Source of the DNA: Pseudohalioglobus sediminis
Lineage (GTDB): Bacteria; Pseudomonadota; Gammaproteobacteria; Pseudomonadales; Halieaceae
Length of the DNA stretch: 64,000 nt
Assembly (NCBI RefSeq): GCF_008370495.1
Contig: NZ_VTUX01000007.1
Span: forward strand, 370,736-434,735
Direction of reading: 5' to 3'
Position numbers and translations under genes: made by a program. Shown here piece after piece: positions 33,035 through 40,881 of this stretch (positions within the stretch are counted from its first letter, which is position 1; every line of letters starts with the position of its first letter). Under the pieces are notes generated by a model that worked only from the letters and a program-made list of their open reading frames with translations, was not told the origin of the DNA and ran no database searches.

Positions 33035-34684
33035 ATGCCACATATCCTGCACCTGCTCGTACTGATAACCTGCATCACCGCCCTGCCCGCCGCTGCGCAA
33101 TCGGATATCGAATCGCCTGAGTTGTCAGCACGAGAACTGATCGAGCAGGAAAAAGAGACCGAAAAGCTGGTCGAGGAGAAAGCCAGTTCCGACCCGGATG
33201 CATTTCGCGAGCAGGCAACCCCCCTGGCCGCCATGCTGGGACTGCGCGAGGCAATGCGCAGCAAGGACTACGAATCCCTCGGCAAATACCTTGATCGACG
33301 CTATATCGATGAAGCCCTGGAGCAGTACAGCGACGAGCAACTACTGCGTGCGCTGGGGTATGTCTTCAATTTGCAGAACATCATCGACGTCACCACCCTG
33401 AGCGATGACCCGGAGGGAAGTCTCGGAGACGGACTACCGAGCTATCGCGATCGCATCGGCTCGGTAAGGCTGCAGGACGAGGAAATCCCCATTTACCTGC
33501 AGCGCGTTCCCGATGGCAAGGGCGGTCGGGTATGGAAGCTGTCCAACGCCACAGTGGCCCGCATACCGGACATGTGGGAAGAACTCGGCTACAGCGACGC
33601 AGCCATCAAGCTGGGCGATTGGCTGCCCGAGTTCCGCTTCATGGGTATGCAGAACTGGCAGATTGCCAGCCTGGTCCTGTTCTTCCTGCTGGCCTGGCCG
33701 CTGGCGGGCCTGGTCAGCTATCTGCTCATGCGACTGGCCCTGCTGGTGCCCAACCGCTTCCCGCTGGGTATCCAGCATTTCTTCCGCCGGCCGATGCGCT
33801 TCTTCATCTTCATCGTCATCGCCAAGCTGTTGATCGATCAGCTCGGCCTGTCCATGACTGCGCGCATCCTGCTGGAATCCTCTGGTATCGAGTACATTGC
33901 CTTCACGGTGCTCATATTGGGCCTGCTGTCACTGCTGCGGGATTACCAGATCCGCAAGATGCAGCATGCCGGCAACGCCCACTACGTGGCTCTGTTGAAG
34001 CCGTTTACCACCATCGTGAAGATCATCGTGGTCACGGTTATCGCGCTGGTCTGGGCCAAGCGAGCCGGTTACGACATGTCGACCATTCTCGCCGGCCTTG
34101 GCGTGGGCTCGCTGGCTGTGGCACTGGCAGCGCAGAAAACGCTGGAAAACGTCATCGGGGCGGTCACGCTTTATACTGCCAGGCCAGTAAGCGCCGGCGA
34201 CTTCTGTCGCTTCGGTGACGTTACCGGCGTGGTAGAGGAGATCGGCCTGCGCTCGACCATCATCCGCACACTGGATCGGTCCATGGTCGTCATTCCCAAC
34301 TCGGTTTTCTCATCGGTGGAAATCGAGAATTACTCACAGCGCGATCGCATTCGTTTCTTCCGGCGCTACCAGATCCAGGTGCCCGGCGCGGCACAAATGC
34401 GCGCCTTGCTGGAGGACATCCGCGGGCTACTGGCCGCGAACGAGAACGTGCTCGAGGACACCATCAGCGTGCGCTTCGAGGACATCGTCAATGGCAACGC
34501 CATCCTGCGACTTGATGCAGGCGTTGCCACCACCGACTTCCAGGTATTCCTGGCCGTGGCAGAGGAGATCAACATTGGCATACTCGCCGCCGCCGAGAAG
34601 CAGGACTGCGTGTTCACCGGCCCCGCCCGGCTCAACCAGGATCCAGCCCCCGCCGCCAGTGACGGCCAAGGCACCGACGCGTGA
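33035..34684 (+). CDS. Large MscS-family mechanosensitive channel
   Basis: A 549-aa inner-membrane channel of the MscS superfamily, likely opened by membrane tension. The order is a signal peptide (ending about ALPAAA), a periplasmic N-terminal domain (about 20-200) and several membrane helices (about 205-330). The pore helix and MscS beta/vestibule domain follow: GLGVGSLAVALAAQKTLENVIG near 355-375 (the Gly/Ala-rich TM3 pattern), then DFCRFGDVTGVVEEIGLRST and VVIPNSVFSS. It is longer than E. coli MscS (286 aa) but shorter than MscK. The ABC transporter gene overlaps its last four bases. Confidence 0.88.
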   Translation: MPHILHLLVLITCITALPAAAQSDIESPELSARELIEQEKETEKLVEEKASSDPDAFREQATPLAAMLGLREAMRSKDYESLGKYLDRRYIDEALEQYSDEQLLRALGYVFNLQNIIDVTTLSDDPEGSLGDGLPSYRDRIGSVRLQDEEIPIYLQRVPDGKGGRVWKLSNATVARIPDMWEELGYSDAAIKLGDWLPEFRFMGMQNWQIASLVLFFLLAWPLAGLVSYLLMRLALLVPNRFPLGIQHFFRRPMRFFIFIVIAKLLIDQLGLSMTARILLESSGIEYIAFTVLILGLLSLLRDYQIRKMQHAGNAHYVALLKPFTTIVKIIVVTVIALVWAKRAGYDMSTILAGLGVGSLAVALAAQKTLENVIGAVTLYTARPVSAGDFCRFGDVTGVVEEIGLRSTIIRTLDRSMVVIPNSVFSSVEIENYSQRDRIRFFRRYQIQVPGAAQMRALLEDIRGLLAANENVLEDTISVRFEDIVNGNAILRLDAGVATTDFQVFLAVAEEINIGILAAAEKQDCVFTGPARLNQDPAPAASDGQGTDA

Positions 34685-36447
34685 GCAAGCCCCGGGACGG
34701 CCTGGGCTCACTGCTACCGGTACTGAATTACCTCAAGCCCTACAAGGCCAGGCTGGTGGCAGCCAGCCTCGCGCTCCTGTTCACTGCAGGCGCCACGCTG
34801 TCTCTGGGCTGGGGCCTGCAGACGCTGATCGACGAAGGCTTTGGCGGCGGCACCAGTGCTGACCTGCGCAGCGCCATCGGGCTTTTGCTCACCATCGCCG
34901 CAGCCATGGCGGTGGGCACGTTTGTACGTTTTTACCTGGTGTCCTGGCTGGGAGAGCGGGTCAGCGCCGACCTGCGCAAGGCCGTGTTCGAGAACATCGT
35001 GCGTCTGCACCCGGGGTACTTCGAAAGTAACCGCTCGGGCGAAATCATGTCGCGCCTGACCACCGATACGACGCTGCTGCAAACTATCATTGGCTCCTCA
35101 TTCAGCATGGCGCTGCGCAGCAGCCTGACGCTGGTCGGCGCACTGGTCATGATGTTCGTGACCAACCTGAAACTGAGCCTGATTATCGCCGTGGGCGTAC
35201 CACTGGTACTGCTGCCGATTCTGGTATTTGGCCGCCGCGTGCGGCGCCTGTCCAACCAGAGCCAGGACAGTATCGCCAGCGTCGGCAGCTATGCCGGCGA
35301 GATCATCCAGCATATCCGCGTGGTGCAGAGCTATACCCGGGAACAGTTCGAGAGCGATGCCTTTGCCCTGGAGGTCGAACGCGCTTTCGCGATTGCACGC
35401 AAACGCATACGCCAGCGCGCCCTGCTCATCTGTACGGCTATCCTGCTGCTGTTTGCGGGCATGTCAGGCATGCTCTGGGAAGGCGGGCAGGATGTGATCA
35501 GTGGGCGCATGAGTGGCGGCGAACTGGGTGCGTTCGTATTCTACGCCATCATGGTTGGCTCCGGCGTGGCCACTATATCCGAAGTGTGGGGCGAACTGCA
35601 GCGAGCGGCGGGCGCCGCGGAACGGCTGGTAGAGCTGACGCGCACGCAAAGCCTGATTGCCGACCCAGTCACCCCGTGTTCTGCACAGTTGAGCAGCCAG
35701 CCCTCGCTGGCGCTGGAGAACGTCACTTTCCGCTACCCCACGCGACCCGATGTCGCCGCACTGGAAGCCTTCTCCCTGCCCATTGAGTCTGGCCGCAGCC
35801 TGGCGCTGGTAGGGCCCTCAGGTGCGGGAAAATCCACAGTGTTCGAGTTATTGCAGCGATTCTACGACCCACAGGAAGGCCGCGTGACCATCGACGGTAT
35901 CGATATCCGCGATCTCAACCTGCAACAGCTGCGCGAACAGATCGCCCTGGTACCGCAGCAACCGGCGCTGTTCACCGGCGACGTACGCTACAACATCGCC
36001 TACGGACGACCCAATGCGACTGAAGCGGAAATCCAGGCAGCCGCGCGCACGGCACATGCACATGAATTCATAAGCCAGCTACCGGCAGGTTATGACAGCC
36101 ACCTGGGTGAGCAGGGTGTGCGACTGTCCGGCGGCCAGCGACAGCGCATCGCGCTGGCGCGCGCCATCCTCAACGATCCTAAAATACTGTTGCTGGATGA
36201 GGCGACCAGCGCGCTGGATACCGAAAGTGAGTATCACGTGCAGAAAGCGCTGGAAGAGCTGATGCAGGGACGCACCACGGTGATCATTGCGCACCGACTG
36301 TCCACCATACTGCACGCAGACAAGATCGCAGTTATGGACAAGGGCCGGCTGGTGGCGACAGGAAAACACCAGGCCTTACTACAGGACAACGCGCTGTATG
36401 CCCGCCTGGCGCAGTTGCAGTTCCGCGAAAGCGACAGCGAGTCCTAG
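34681..36447 (+). CDS. ABC exporter, MsbA/multidrug type (TMD-NBD fusion)
   Basis: A half-transporter of 588 aa that should act as a homodimer to export lipids or amphipathic compounds. A six-helix membrane domain (about 20-320) is followed by an ATPase domain. That domain has Walker A GPSGAGKST near 380, the Q-loop VPQQPAL, signature LSGGQRQR near 482, Walker B ILLLDEATSALD near 503 and the H-loop IAHRLS. The substrate is unknown; LpxL/MsbA neighbours are absent. Start GTG at 34681 inside the end of the MscS gene suggests coupled translation. The stop overlaps the convergent hemerythrin gene at a CTAG. Confidence 0.88.
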   Translation: MSKPRDGLGSLLPVLNYLKPYKARLVAASLALLFTAGATLSLGWGLQTLIDEGFGGGTSADLRSAIGLLLTIAAAMAVGTFVRFYLVSWLGERVSADLRKAVFENIVRLHPGYFESNRSGEIMSRLTTDTTLLQTIIGSSFSMALRSSLTLVGALVMMFVTNLKLSLIIAVGVPLVLLPILVFGRRVRRLSNQSQDSIASVGSYAGEIIQHIRVVQSYTREQFESDAFALEVERAFAIARKRIRQRALLICTAILLLFAGMSGMLWEGGQDVISGRMSGGELGAFVFYAIMVGSGVATISEVWGELQRAAGAAERLVELTRTQSLIADPVTPCSAQLSSQPSLALENVTFRYPTRPDVAALEAFSLPIESGRSLALVGPSGAGKSTVFELLQRFYDPQEGRVTIDGIDIRDLNLQQLREQIALVPQQPALFTGDVRYNIAYGRPNATEAEIQAAARTAHAHEFISQLPAGYDSHLGEQGVRLSGGQRQRIALARAILNDPKILLLDEATSALDTESEYHVQKALEELMQGRTTVIIAHRLSTILHADKIAVMDKGRLVATGKHQALLQDNALYARLAQLQFRESDSES

Positions 36448-37571
36448 CGATCGAACAGGCCTATACGCTCCCTGCGTTCAGCGTTGACCTGCTCAAGGTC
36501 ATCGAAGACCTCCCGGGATATCTCCAGCACATCGCCCAGCAGTTTGTAGCCCAGTTTCATATTGTTCACAGAACAGCGCAGGGGCGCTGTCAGCGGTGAT
36601 TCGCTGAACAACTCCCGCGAGTCATCCAGGGCCGTTTGCCAGTGTTCGCCTGCCGCAACCCGCGCCGACTCGTAGCCCATGGACAACACCTCCAGCGACT
36701 CCATCAGTGCTTCTATACCAATCCATTCCAGCACCGCCCCGCGTTCTGCACCGCGCCGTACGCCGCGGCGAAGACGCCGGGCCATGTTGCGAAACTCTCG
36801 CTGGACCCGAGGTCCGAAGACGGGTAGCGACACGGCACGCAGCTCGTCGTCTTCCGCCAATTCACGCCAGTCTTCCAGCGTGAGGATGGATTCGATGTGC
36901 GGAAAGACCACCTTCTCCTCAATATTCATATGCTCATAGGTGTGGCCTATGTATTCCCTGCCGCGCCTGACCACCACCGAGGCCGAGACGTCGCCCTCGC
37001 GCCAGCTTTCGATGTCGTTGAGCAGTTGCTTGCCGCGCCGCGCGGTGTGATCGTGGTCGCGTTGCAGTGTATCCACCTCGTCCGCGGCCTTGGGGTCCAA
37101 TTCGGCAACCCTGGAATAAATCAGGTCCTCGCGGGGATGATGGAAGCGGTCCGGCCACGTCGACATATACTCCATGACTTCGAACACGATGTGGGGATCT
37201 ACATTTTCGCCATTGTCTATAGCCTGCAGCTGGTCAGAAAACAGCTGCATAACAGTAGCGATGTGACGGTGCTCCGCGCGCAGCGTTTTCAACATCGGTG
37301 GCTCAGCGGACGTGTTTCCGCGCGGGGTGTCCCGCGCCCAGGCGTCGCGACTGTAGCCGGATCCGGTCTTACCCGCCGCAGGCTGGGATGGCCCCTTCTG
37401 CGTAGCCGCTTTCCCCGACACCCTGGATTTAGTTGTCGCCGCCTTCTTCTTCATCGCTGCCCCGCCTGTCACGGACTTTGCCTTCGCCGATGCGGTTTTG
37501 CGCGCAGTCGGCTTTTTAGCGGTTTTCTTTGCCACGGGTTTCTTGCGGGTACTACCAGTAGAAGCTGCCAT
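36444..37571 (-). CDS. Hemerythrin-like HHE protein with histone-H1-like tail
   Basis: The start is ATG 37571, with AAGGAGA upstream (an in-frame TTG at 37589 is less likely), giving 375 aa. Residues about 1-80 are a Lys/Ala/Thr/Pro-rich tail (repeated KK, AKK and KPTARK) like histone H1 or AlgP, likely to bind nucleic acid. Residues about 95-240 form a hemerythrin HHE domain with LRAEHRHI, HHPREDLIY, LQRDHDHT and YEHMNIEEKVVFP, which supply His/Glu ligands for a di-iron site. About 240-375 is an extra helical region of unknown role. Iron, oxygen or NO sensing near DNA is possible but not shown. Confidence 0.75.
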   Translation of the reverse strand: MAASTGSTRKKPVAKKTAKKPTARKTASAKAKSVTGGAAMKKKAATTKSRVSGKAATQKGPSQPAAGKTGSGYSRDAWARDTPRGNTSAEPPMLKTLRAEHRHIATVMQLFSDQLQAIDNGENVDPHIVFEVMEYMSTWPDRFHHPREDLIYSRVAELDPKAADEVDTLQRDHDHTARRGKQLLNDIESWREGDVSASVVVRRGREYIGHTYEHMNIEEKVVFPHIESILTLEDWRELAEDDELRAVSLPVFGPRVQREFRNMARRLRRGVRRGAERGAVLEWIGIEALMESLEVLSMGYESARVAAGEHWQTALDDSRELFSESPLTAPLRCSVNNMKLGYKLLGDVLEISREVFDDLEQVNAERRERIGLFDR

Positions 37572-37751
37572 CAGCGCTCTCCTTTCCAATCTGCTGTCAG
37601 CATATGCCTGCAGCCTACACTGTCCAGCCTGAAACCGCCTTGATCGAGCTCATCACTGGCGCTAATCGACATCTGGCGTAATTAGGTGAACCAACGCTGT
37701 TACAAACCACGGGTGGAGCGAACTGGCTGCAAACCACACGCAAGGCACCAA

Positions 37752-37778
37752 TAAAAACGCCGGCGCAAGGCCGGCGTC
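37752..37778 (-). terminator. Rho-independent terminator of pntB
   Basis: Minus strand: stem ACGCCGGC / GCCGGCGT (8 bp), loop CTTGC, followed by TTTTTATT. It lies about 20 bp after the pntB stop and ends the pntAA-pntAB-pntB operon. Confidence 0.8.
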
Positions 37779-37797
37779 GTGGTCGTAGCAGGAAAAG

Positions 37798-39150
37798 TCA
37801 GCTGAATTCGCGGATGAGCCCGCCGATCGATTCCTTCGCGTCACCGAACAACATGCGGGTGTTGTCCTTGTAAAACAGCGGGTTCTCGATGCCGGCAAAG
37901 CCCGATGCCATGGAACGCTTGAGTACAAATACCGTGCGCGCAGAGTCCACGTTGATCACTGGCATGCCGTAAATCGGCGAGGATTCCACTTCACGCGCCG
38001 CCGGGTTGACGACGTCGTTGGCACCGATAACGATGGCAACATCCACGGTTTCCATACGCGGGTTGATATCGTCCATTTCCAGCAACTGGTCATAGGGCAC
38101 ATCCGCCTCGGCCAGCAACACGTTCATGTGCCCTGGCATGCGGCCGGCTACCGGGTGAATACCGAAATTCACTTCAGCGCCATTTTCTTCCAGCAGTTCC
38201 ATGAGTTCTTTCACCACGTGCTGGGCCTGGGCTACCGCCATGCCGTATCCCGGGATCACAGCCACGCTGGAAGCTGCTTCCAGAACGTAATAGGCATCTT
38301 CCACGGAAATCGGCTTGATCTCGCCCTCTACCTCGGTGGTTTCCTGTACGCCACTGCCGAAGCCGGAGAACAGCACATTGGTCAGTGAGCGGTTCATGGC
38401 TTTACACATGATCTGGGTGAGGATGATGCCCGAGGCACCCACCAGCGAACCGGCGACAATAAGAATATTATTGTCGACCGCGAAACCCGCCGCACAGGCC
38501 GCGAGACCGGAGTAGGAGTTCAATAGTGAAATCACCACCGGCATATCCGCGCCACCGATGGGAATCACCACCATCACGCCGAAGGCCAGCGACAAGACGA
38601 CTACCAGGAACAGCCAGAACCCGGTATCCGGGAAATTGATGAACAGCAGGGCGCTGATCACAATGCCCGCGACAATGGCGCCATTCACCATCTGCTGCTT
38701 GGCAAACATGATGGGCGCACTGGTCATGCGCTCGCTCAGCTTGCCGTAGGCCACCAGCGAACCGGTAAAGGTTACGCCACCGATAAGAATTGACAGTACG
38801 ATTGTCACCAGGGTGAAGGTGGCAGCCGTCGGGGACATTGCCGCCAGACCCACCAGCAGCGAGGCCATACCGCCAAAGCCGTTAAACAGGGCCACCATTT
38901 CAGGCATGGACGTCATCTCGACCGTACGCGCGACAAAGGCGCCGATGGCTCCGCCGATGACGACGCCGATCACGATCCACTGGTAGTCAACAATGCCCTG
39001 GTCCAGCAACGCGGCCACAATGGCGACCAGCATGCCGGTTGAGGAAATCATGTTGCCGCGGCGCGCCGTTGCCGGCGAACCCAGTTGCTTCAGCCCGTAG
39101 ATAAAGAGCGCGGCCGAAATGATATAGGCAAATTGAATGAGGTTATCCAT
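37798..39150 (-). CDS. pntB: Proton-translocating NAD(P) transhydrogenase beta subunit
   Basis: PntB holds the NADP(H)-binding domain III and part of the membrane domain II of transhydrogenase, which uses the proton gradient to make NADPH from NADH. The 450-aa chain has about nine hydrophobic segments (about 1-260), then a soluble domain with the NADP motif VIPGYGMAVAQAQH near 300. GANDVVNPAAR near 392 and VFVLKRSMASGFAGIENPLF near 415 follow. It starts 6 bp after pntAB. Confidence 0.96.
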   Translation of the reverse strand: MDNLIQFAYIISAALFIYGLKQLGSPATARRGNMISSTGMLVAIVAALLDQGIVDYQWIVIGVVIGGAIGAFVARTVEMTSMPEMVALFNGFGGMASLLVGLAAMSPTAATFTLVTIVLSILIGGVTFTGSLVAYGKLSERMTSAPIMFAKQQMVNGAIVAGIVISALLFINFPDTGFWLFLVVVLSLAFGVMVVIPIGGADMPVVISLLNSYSGLAACAAGFAVDNNILIVAGSLVGASGIILTQIMCKAMNRSLTNVLFSGFGSGVQETTEVEGEIKPISVEDAYYVLEAASSVAVIPGYGMAVAQAQHVVKELMELLEENGAEVNFGIHPVAGRMPGHMNVLLAEADVPYDQLLEMDDINPRMETVDVAIVIGANDVVNPAAREVESSPIYGMPVINVDSARTVFVLKRSMASGFAGIENPLFYKDNTRMLFGDAKESIGGLIREFS

Positions 39151-39156
39151 GGCGCC

Positions 39157-39444
39157 TTAACCCTCCTTCTTCTTGAACATGGCGAGCATGCGATCGGTTA
39201 CCAGGTAACCGCCCACCACGTTGATAGACGCCAGAGCCACGGCGAAGAAACCCAGCCATTGGGCCGCATCGCCATGGCCGGTACCTGCGAGGCTGATCGC
39301 ACCTACCACGGTGATGCCGGAAATCGCGTTGGCACCGGACATCAGCGGCGTATGCAGGGTAGCGGGCACCTTGTTGATCAATTCGAAGCCCAGGAAGATG
39401 GACAACATAAGGATGAATGTCAGGAACACTTCTGCCGGAATCAT
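39157..39444 (-). CDS. pntAB: Transhydrogenase alpha subunit, membrane part (PntAB)
   Basis: The small membrane half of a split transhydrogenase alpha subunit. ATG 39444 is set by GGGGAGG and by the ATGA overlap with the upstream gene, giving 95 aa. The chain has MIPAEVFLTFILMLSIFLGF as the first helix, then KVPATLHTPLMSGANAISG and a final helix before a basic tail (FKKKEG). Splitting of the alpha subunit into two proteins is known in alphaproteobacteria and many marine gammaproteobacteria, unlike the fused E. coli PntA. Confidence 0.92.
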   Translation of the reverse strand: MIPAEVFLTFILMLSIFLGFELINKVPATLHTPLMSGANAISGITVVGAISLAGTGHGDAAQWLGFFAVALASINVVGGYLVTDRMLAMFKKKEG

Positions 39445-40589
39445 GATTGTGCCTCCCCTTCCATGATGTTCTTGATGGTCTCGTTGGTCACTTCGCCATC
39501 GTGGGTAATGATGCAACCGGGAAGAATGTCATCTTCGAAATTCACTTCGAACGCTTTCTTCTCTTCGCACCAGTTGTCCTCTACCAGGTTGAACAGGTTG
39601 GAGGAGTACATCTGGCTGGCATCGCGGGCGACTTCACTGGCCCAGTTGCCGGTGCCGATGATGGTAACACCGCACCATTCGACCACGTCGCCAGGGCGTG
39701 AACCCTCGACGTTACCGCCGGTTTCCGCTGCCATATCCACGATAACGGACCCCGGCTGCATGCCTTCGATCATGTCCTGGGTCACCAGTACGGGGGGCTT
39801 GCGGCCAAAAACCTGCGCCGTGGTGATTACAACATCTGATTTGGCGATGATGTCTTTCTGCGCCTGACGCTGTATCTCCACCTGCTCAGGGGTGAGTTCC
39901 TTGGCGTAACCACCGGCGGTCTCCCCGGTTTCCCCCAGGTCGATCTCGAGGAACTTGGCACCGAGAGACTGCACCTGCTCGGCCACTACCGGGCGGGTAT
40001 CAAATGCGGTGACCTTGGCGCCAAGGCGCTTGGCGGTGGCAATGGCTTGCAGGCCGGCCACACCGGCACCGATAACAAATACGTTGGCCGGCTTGAGGGT
40101 GCCGGCCGGGGTCATCATCATCGGGAAGATGCGCGGCAGGTGGTTTGCCGCTTTCATGACCATTACGTAGCCGGCCAGGTTGGCCTGGGAACTCAGCGCG
40201 TCCATTTTCTGACTGCGCGTGGTGCGCGGGATCATCTCCATGGAAATGGAGGTCACCCCGGCTGCCTTGAAGGCATCGATCAGTTCGCGCTCATTAAACG
40301 GGTCGAGGTAGCTGATATGTATGCAGCCGCGCTGCATCAGTTCGATCTCATCAACTGACGGCTTGTTCAGGCGCAGCAGCAGGTCTGCGCTGGAAAACAG
40401 CTCCTTGCGGTCAGCTACGATAGTAGCACCGGCCTCGGTGTACTCTGCATCGGTAAATCCTGCGCCGACGCCCATGCTGGCTTCAACAAGCAGCTCAGCT
40501 CCCATACGGACCAGTTTCTTGGCCACATCGGGCGTAACAGGCACGCGATTCTCGCCAGGCTGTAATTCCCTAGGTATTGCAATGCGCAT
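39441..40589 (-). CDS. pntAA: Transhydrogenase alpha subunit, NAD-binding part (PntAA)
   Basis: Soluble domain I of transhydrogenase, binding NAD(H). The start at ATG 40589 (MRIAIPRELQPGENRVPVTP) gives 382 aa, preceded by a G-rich site. The NAD-binding Rossmann loop VIGAGVAGLQAIATAKRLGA is near residue 172, and the domain is related to alanine dehydrogenase (SMEMIPRTTRSQKMDALSSQ near 125). It overlaps pntAB by four bases. Confidence 0.95.
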   Translation of the reverse strand: MRIAIPRELQPGENRVPVTPDVAKKLVRMGAELLVEASMGVGAGFTDAEYTEAGATIVADRKELFSSADLLLRLNKPSVDEIELMQRGCIHISYLDPFNERELIDAFKAAGVTSISMEMIPRTTRSQKMDALSSQANLAGYVMVMKAANHLPRIFPMMMTPAGTLKPANVFVIGAGVAGLQAIATAKRLGAKVTAFDTRPVVAEQVQSLGAKFLEIDLGETGETAGGYAKELTPEQVEIQRQAQKDIIAKSDVVITTAQVFGRKPPVLVTQDMIEGMQPGSVIVDMAAETGGNVEGSRPGDVVEWCGVTIIGTGNWASEVARDASQMYSSNLFNLVEDNWCEEKKAFEVNFEDDILPGCIITHDGEVTNETIKNIMEGEAQS

Positions 40590-40742
40590 AACGGTGTAAC
40601 CCCCCGTTGCTTGATTGTGTTTCTTGTTTTGTCCGGAGTCCGGCTCCTGCGGCAGATCTCTTGCGAATCGTGACCGCACCCCACCCCATTATTGAGCGGG
40701 CGCTCACTCTAGCACAGTGCCCGGGGGGTCGAAATTATGACT

Positions 40743-40768
40743 GATATTCATTTGCTGAATGAAATATC
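40743..40768. repeat. Inverted repeat upstream of pntAA
   Basis: GATATTCATT (40743-40752) and AATGAAATATC (40758-40768) are reverse complements apart from one extra base, around the loop TGCTG. The site lies 154 bp upstream of the pntAA start and 114 bp downstream of the helicase gene stop, in a locally AT-rich patch. An operator for pnt is possible. Confidence 0.4.
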
Positions 40769-40881
40769 CATCTTCATTTCAACGCCAACCCTATCCCAGA
40801 TCAGCGAGAGAGCGCTAATTTACGCCTTTTGGCTGCCCAAACAAGCGCAGTAGAGCCCAAAAATCTAGACCGTAGCTGCCA

